From assembly GCA_030038695.1 (NCBI GenBank), contig JASHSN010000339.1, positions 1 through 6,455 on the forward strand: a stretch of 6,455 nucleotides of DNA, read 5' to 3'. The notes under the pieces are model-generated. The model did not search any database and was not told where the DNA came from. It was given only the letters and a program-made list of their open reading frames with translations. Origin of the DNA: Nitrososphaeraceae archaeon. Its GTDB lineage: Archaea; Thermoproteota; Nitrososphaeria; Nitrososphaerales; Nitrososphaeraceae. Position numbers and translations under genes: made by a program. Of the stretch, positions 6,311 to 6,455 are shown in pieces (the first letter of the stretch is position 1; the number at the start of each line of letters is the position of its first letter).

Positions 6311-6455
6311 CAGTTGGAGAAATCTTTCTCCCCTTCTCCTTTTTCTGTGATAGAAATCTTTGAGTGGCCAGTAGGAATTGTCCGAATAAGATCATCGATA
6401 CTGATTGATTTAATGAAATCTGCTAACTGGGCATACTTATCGTCCTTGGCGTTTG
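6310..6455 (-). CDS. C-terminal 47 codons of an unidentified protein (cut by the right window edge)
   Basis: The third minus-strand frame entering from the right edge stays open for 47 codons and ends at TGA 6310-6312. The visible part begins NAKDDKYAQLADFIKSISIDDLI and ends GEGEKDFSN (split here only for brevity). It contains a likely amphipathic helix (YAQLADFIKSISIDDLIR, in part) and a charged, flexible tail. The other two frames contain stops close to the edge. The stop overlaps the ATG of the CBS gene by one base (TGATG), a classic sign of a translationally coupled operon, which raises confidence that this is real coding sequence. The family cannot be identified from this fragment. Confidence 0.75.
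   Translation of the reverse strand, partial: NAKDDKYAQLADFIKSISIDDLIRTIPTGHSKISITEKGEGEKDFSN

Noticed and set aside
6006..6350. Plus-strand ORF of 114 residues, hydrophobic and Ser/Thr/Leu-rich
   Set aside because: It is the antisense shadow of the clearly identified CBS-domain gene.

Overview
The window reads as archaeal chromosome, most likely from an ammonia-oxidising-type Thaumarchaeota (class Nitrososphaeria, probably a Nitrososphaeraceae relative). The assignment rests on several signs. There is an archaeal family B replicative DNA polymerase and an allosteric PyrI subunit. The Mut7-C RNase and the CBS/zinc-ribbon protein are of types common in Archaea. Short TATA-like boxes lie about 30 bases before start codons with no Shine-Dalgarno sequence (leaderless style). 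A decayed gene resembles a coiled-coil family I remember as abundant in Nitrososphaera-type genomes. The taxonomic call comes from recalled family resemblance, not from a search.

Layout, left to right. Positions 1-1983 (minus) hold a family B DNA polymerase cut by the left window edge; its exonuclease domain and polymerase motifs A, B and C are all present. A roughly 230-base divergent intergenic region separates it from a small PH-like-domain protein on the plus strand (2215-2541). A 77-residue unrecognised ORF follows (2687-2920). About 450 bases with no convincing gene come next. Then comes a roughly 1 kb heavily frameshifted pseudogene (about 3367-4357) and an intact pyrI (4406-4867) that lacks the usual adjacent pyrB. 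An 80-residue hypothetical gene (4907-5149) appears to have its own promoter immediately after the pyrI stop.

The right end is a tightly packed minus-strand cluster read from right to left. It contains the last 47 codons of an unidentified gene, a two-CBS-domain protein with a C-terminal zinc ribbon that starts in the TGATG overlap with that gene, and a Mut7-C PIN-type RNase whose start lies inside the end of the CBS gene. This compact overlap suggests co-transcription and translational coupling.

The window mixes housekeeping functions (replication, pyrimidine synthesis control, probable RNA processing) with small lineage-specific genes. I see no defence system, CRISPR array, insertion sequence, tRNA or rRNA. 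The observations most worth a second look are the multiply broken coiled-coil pseudogene, the pyrI gene without pyrB next to it, and the overlapping CBS/zinc-ribbon plus Mut7-C operon.
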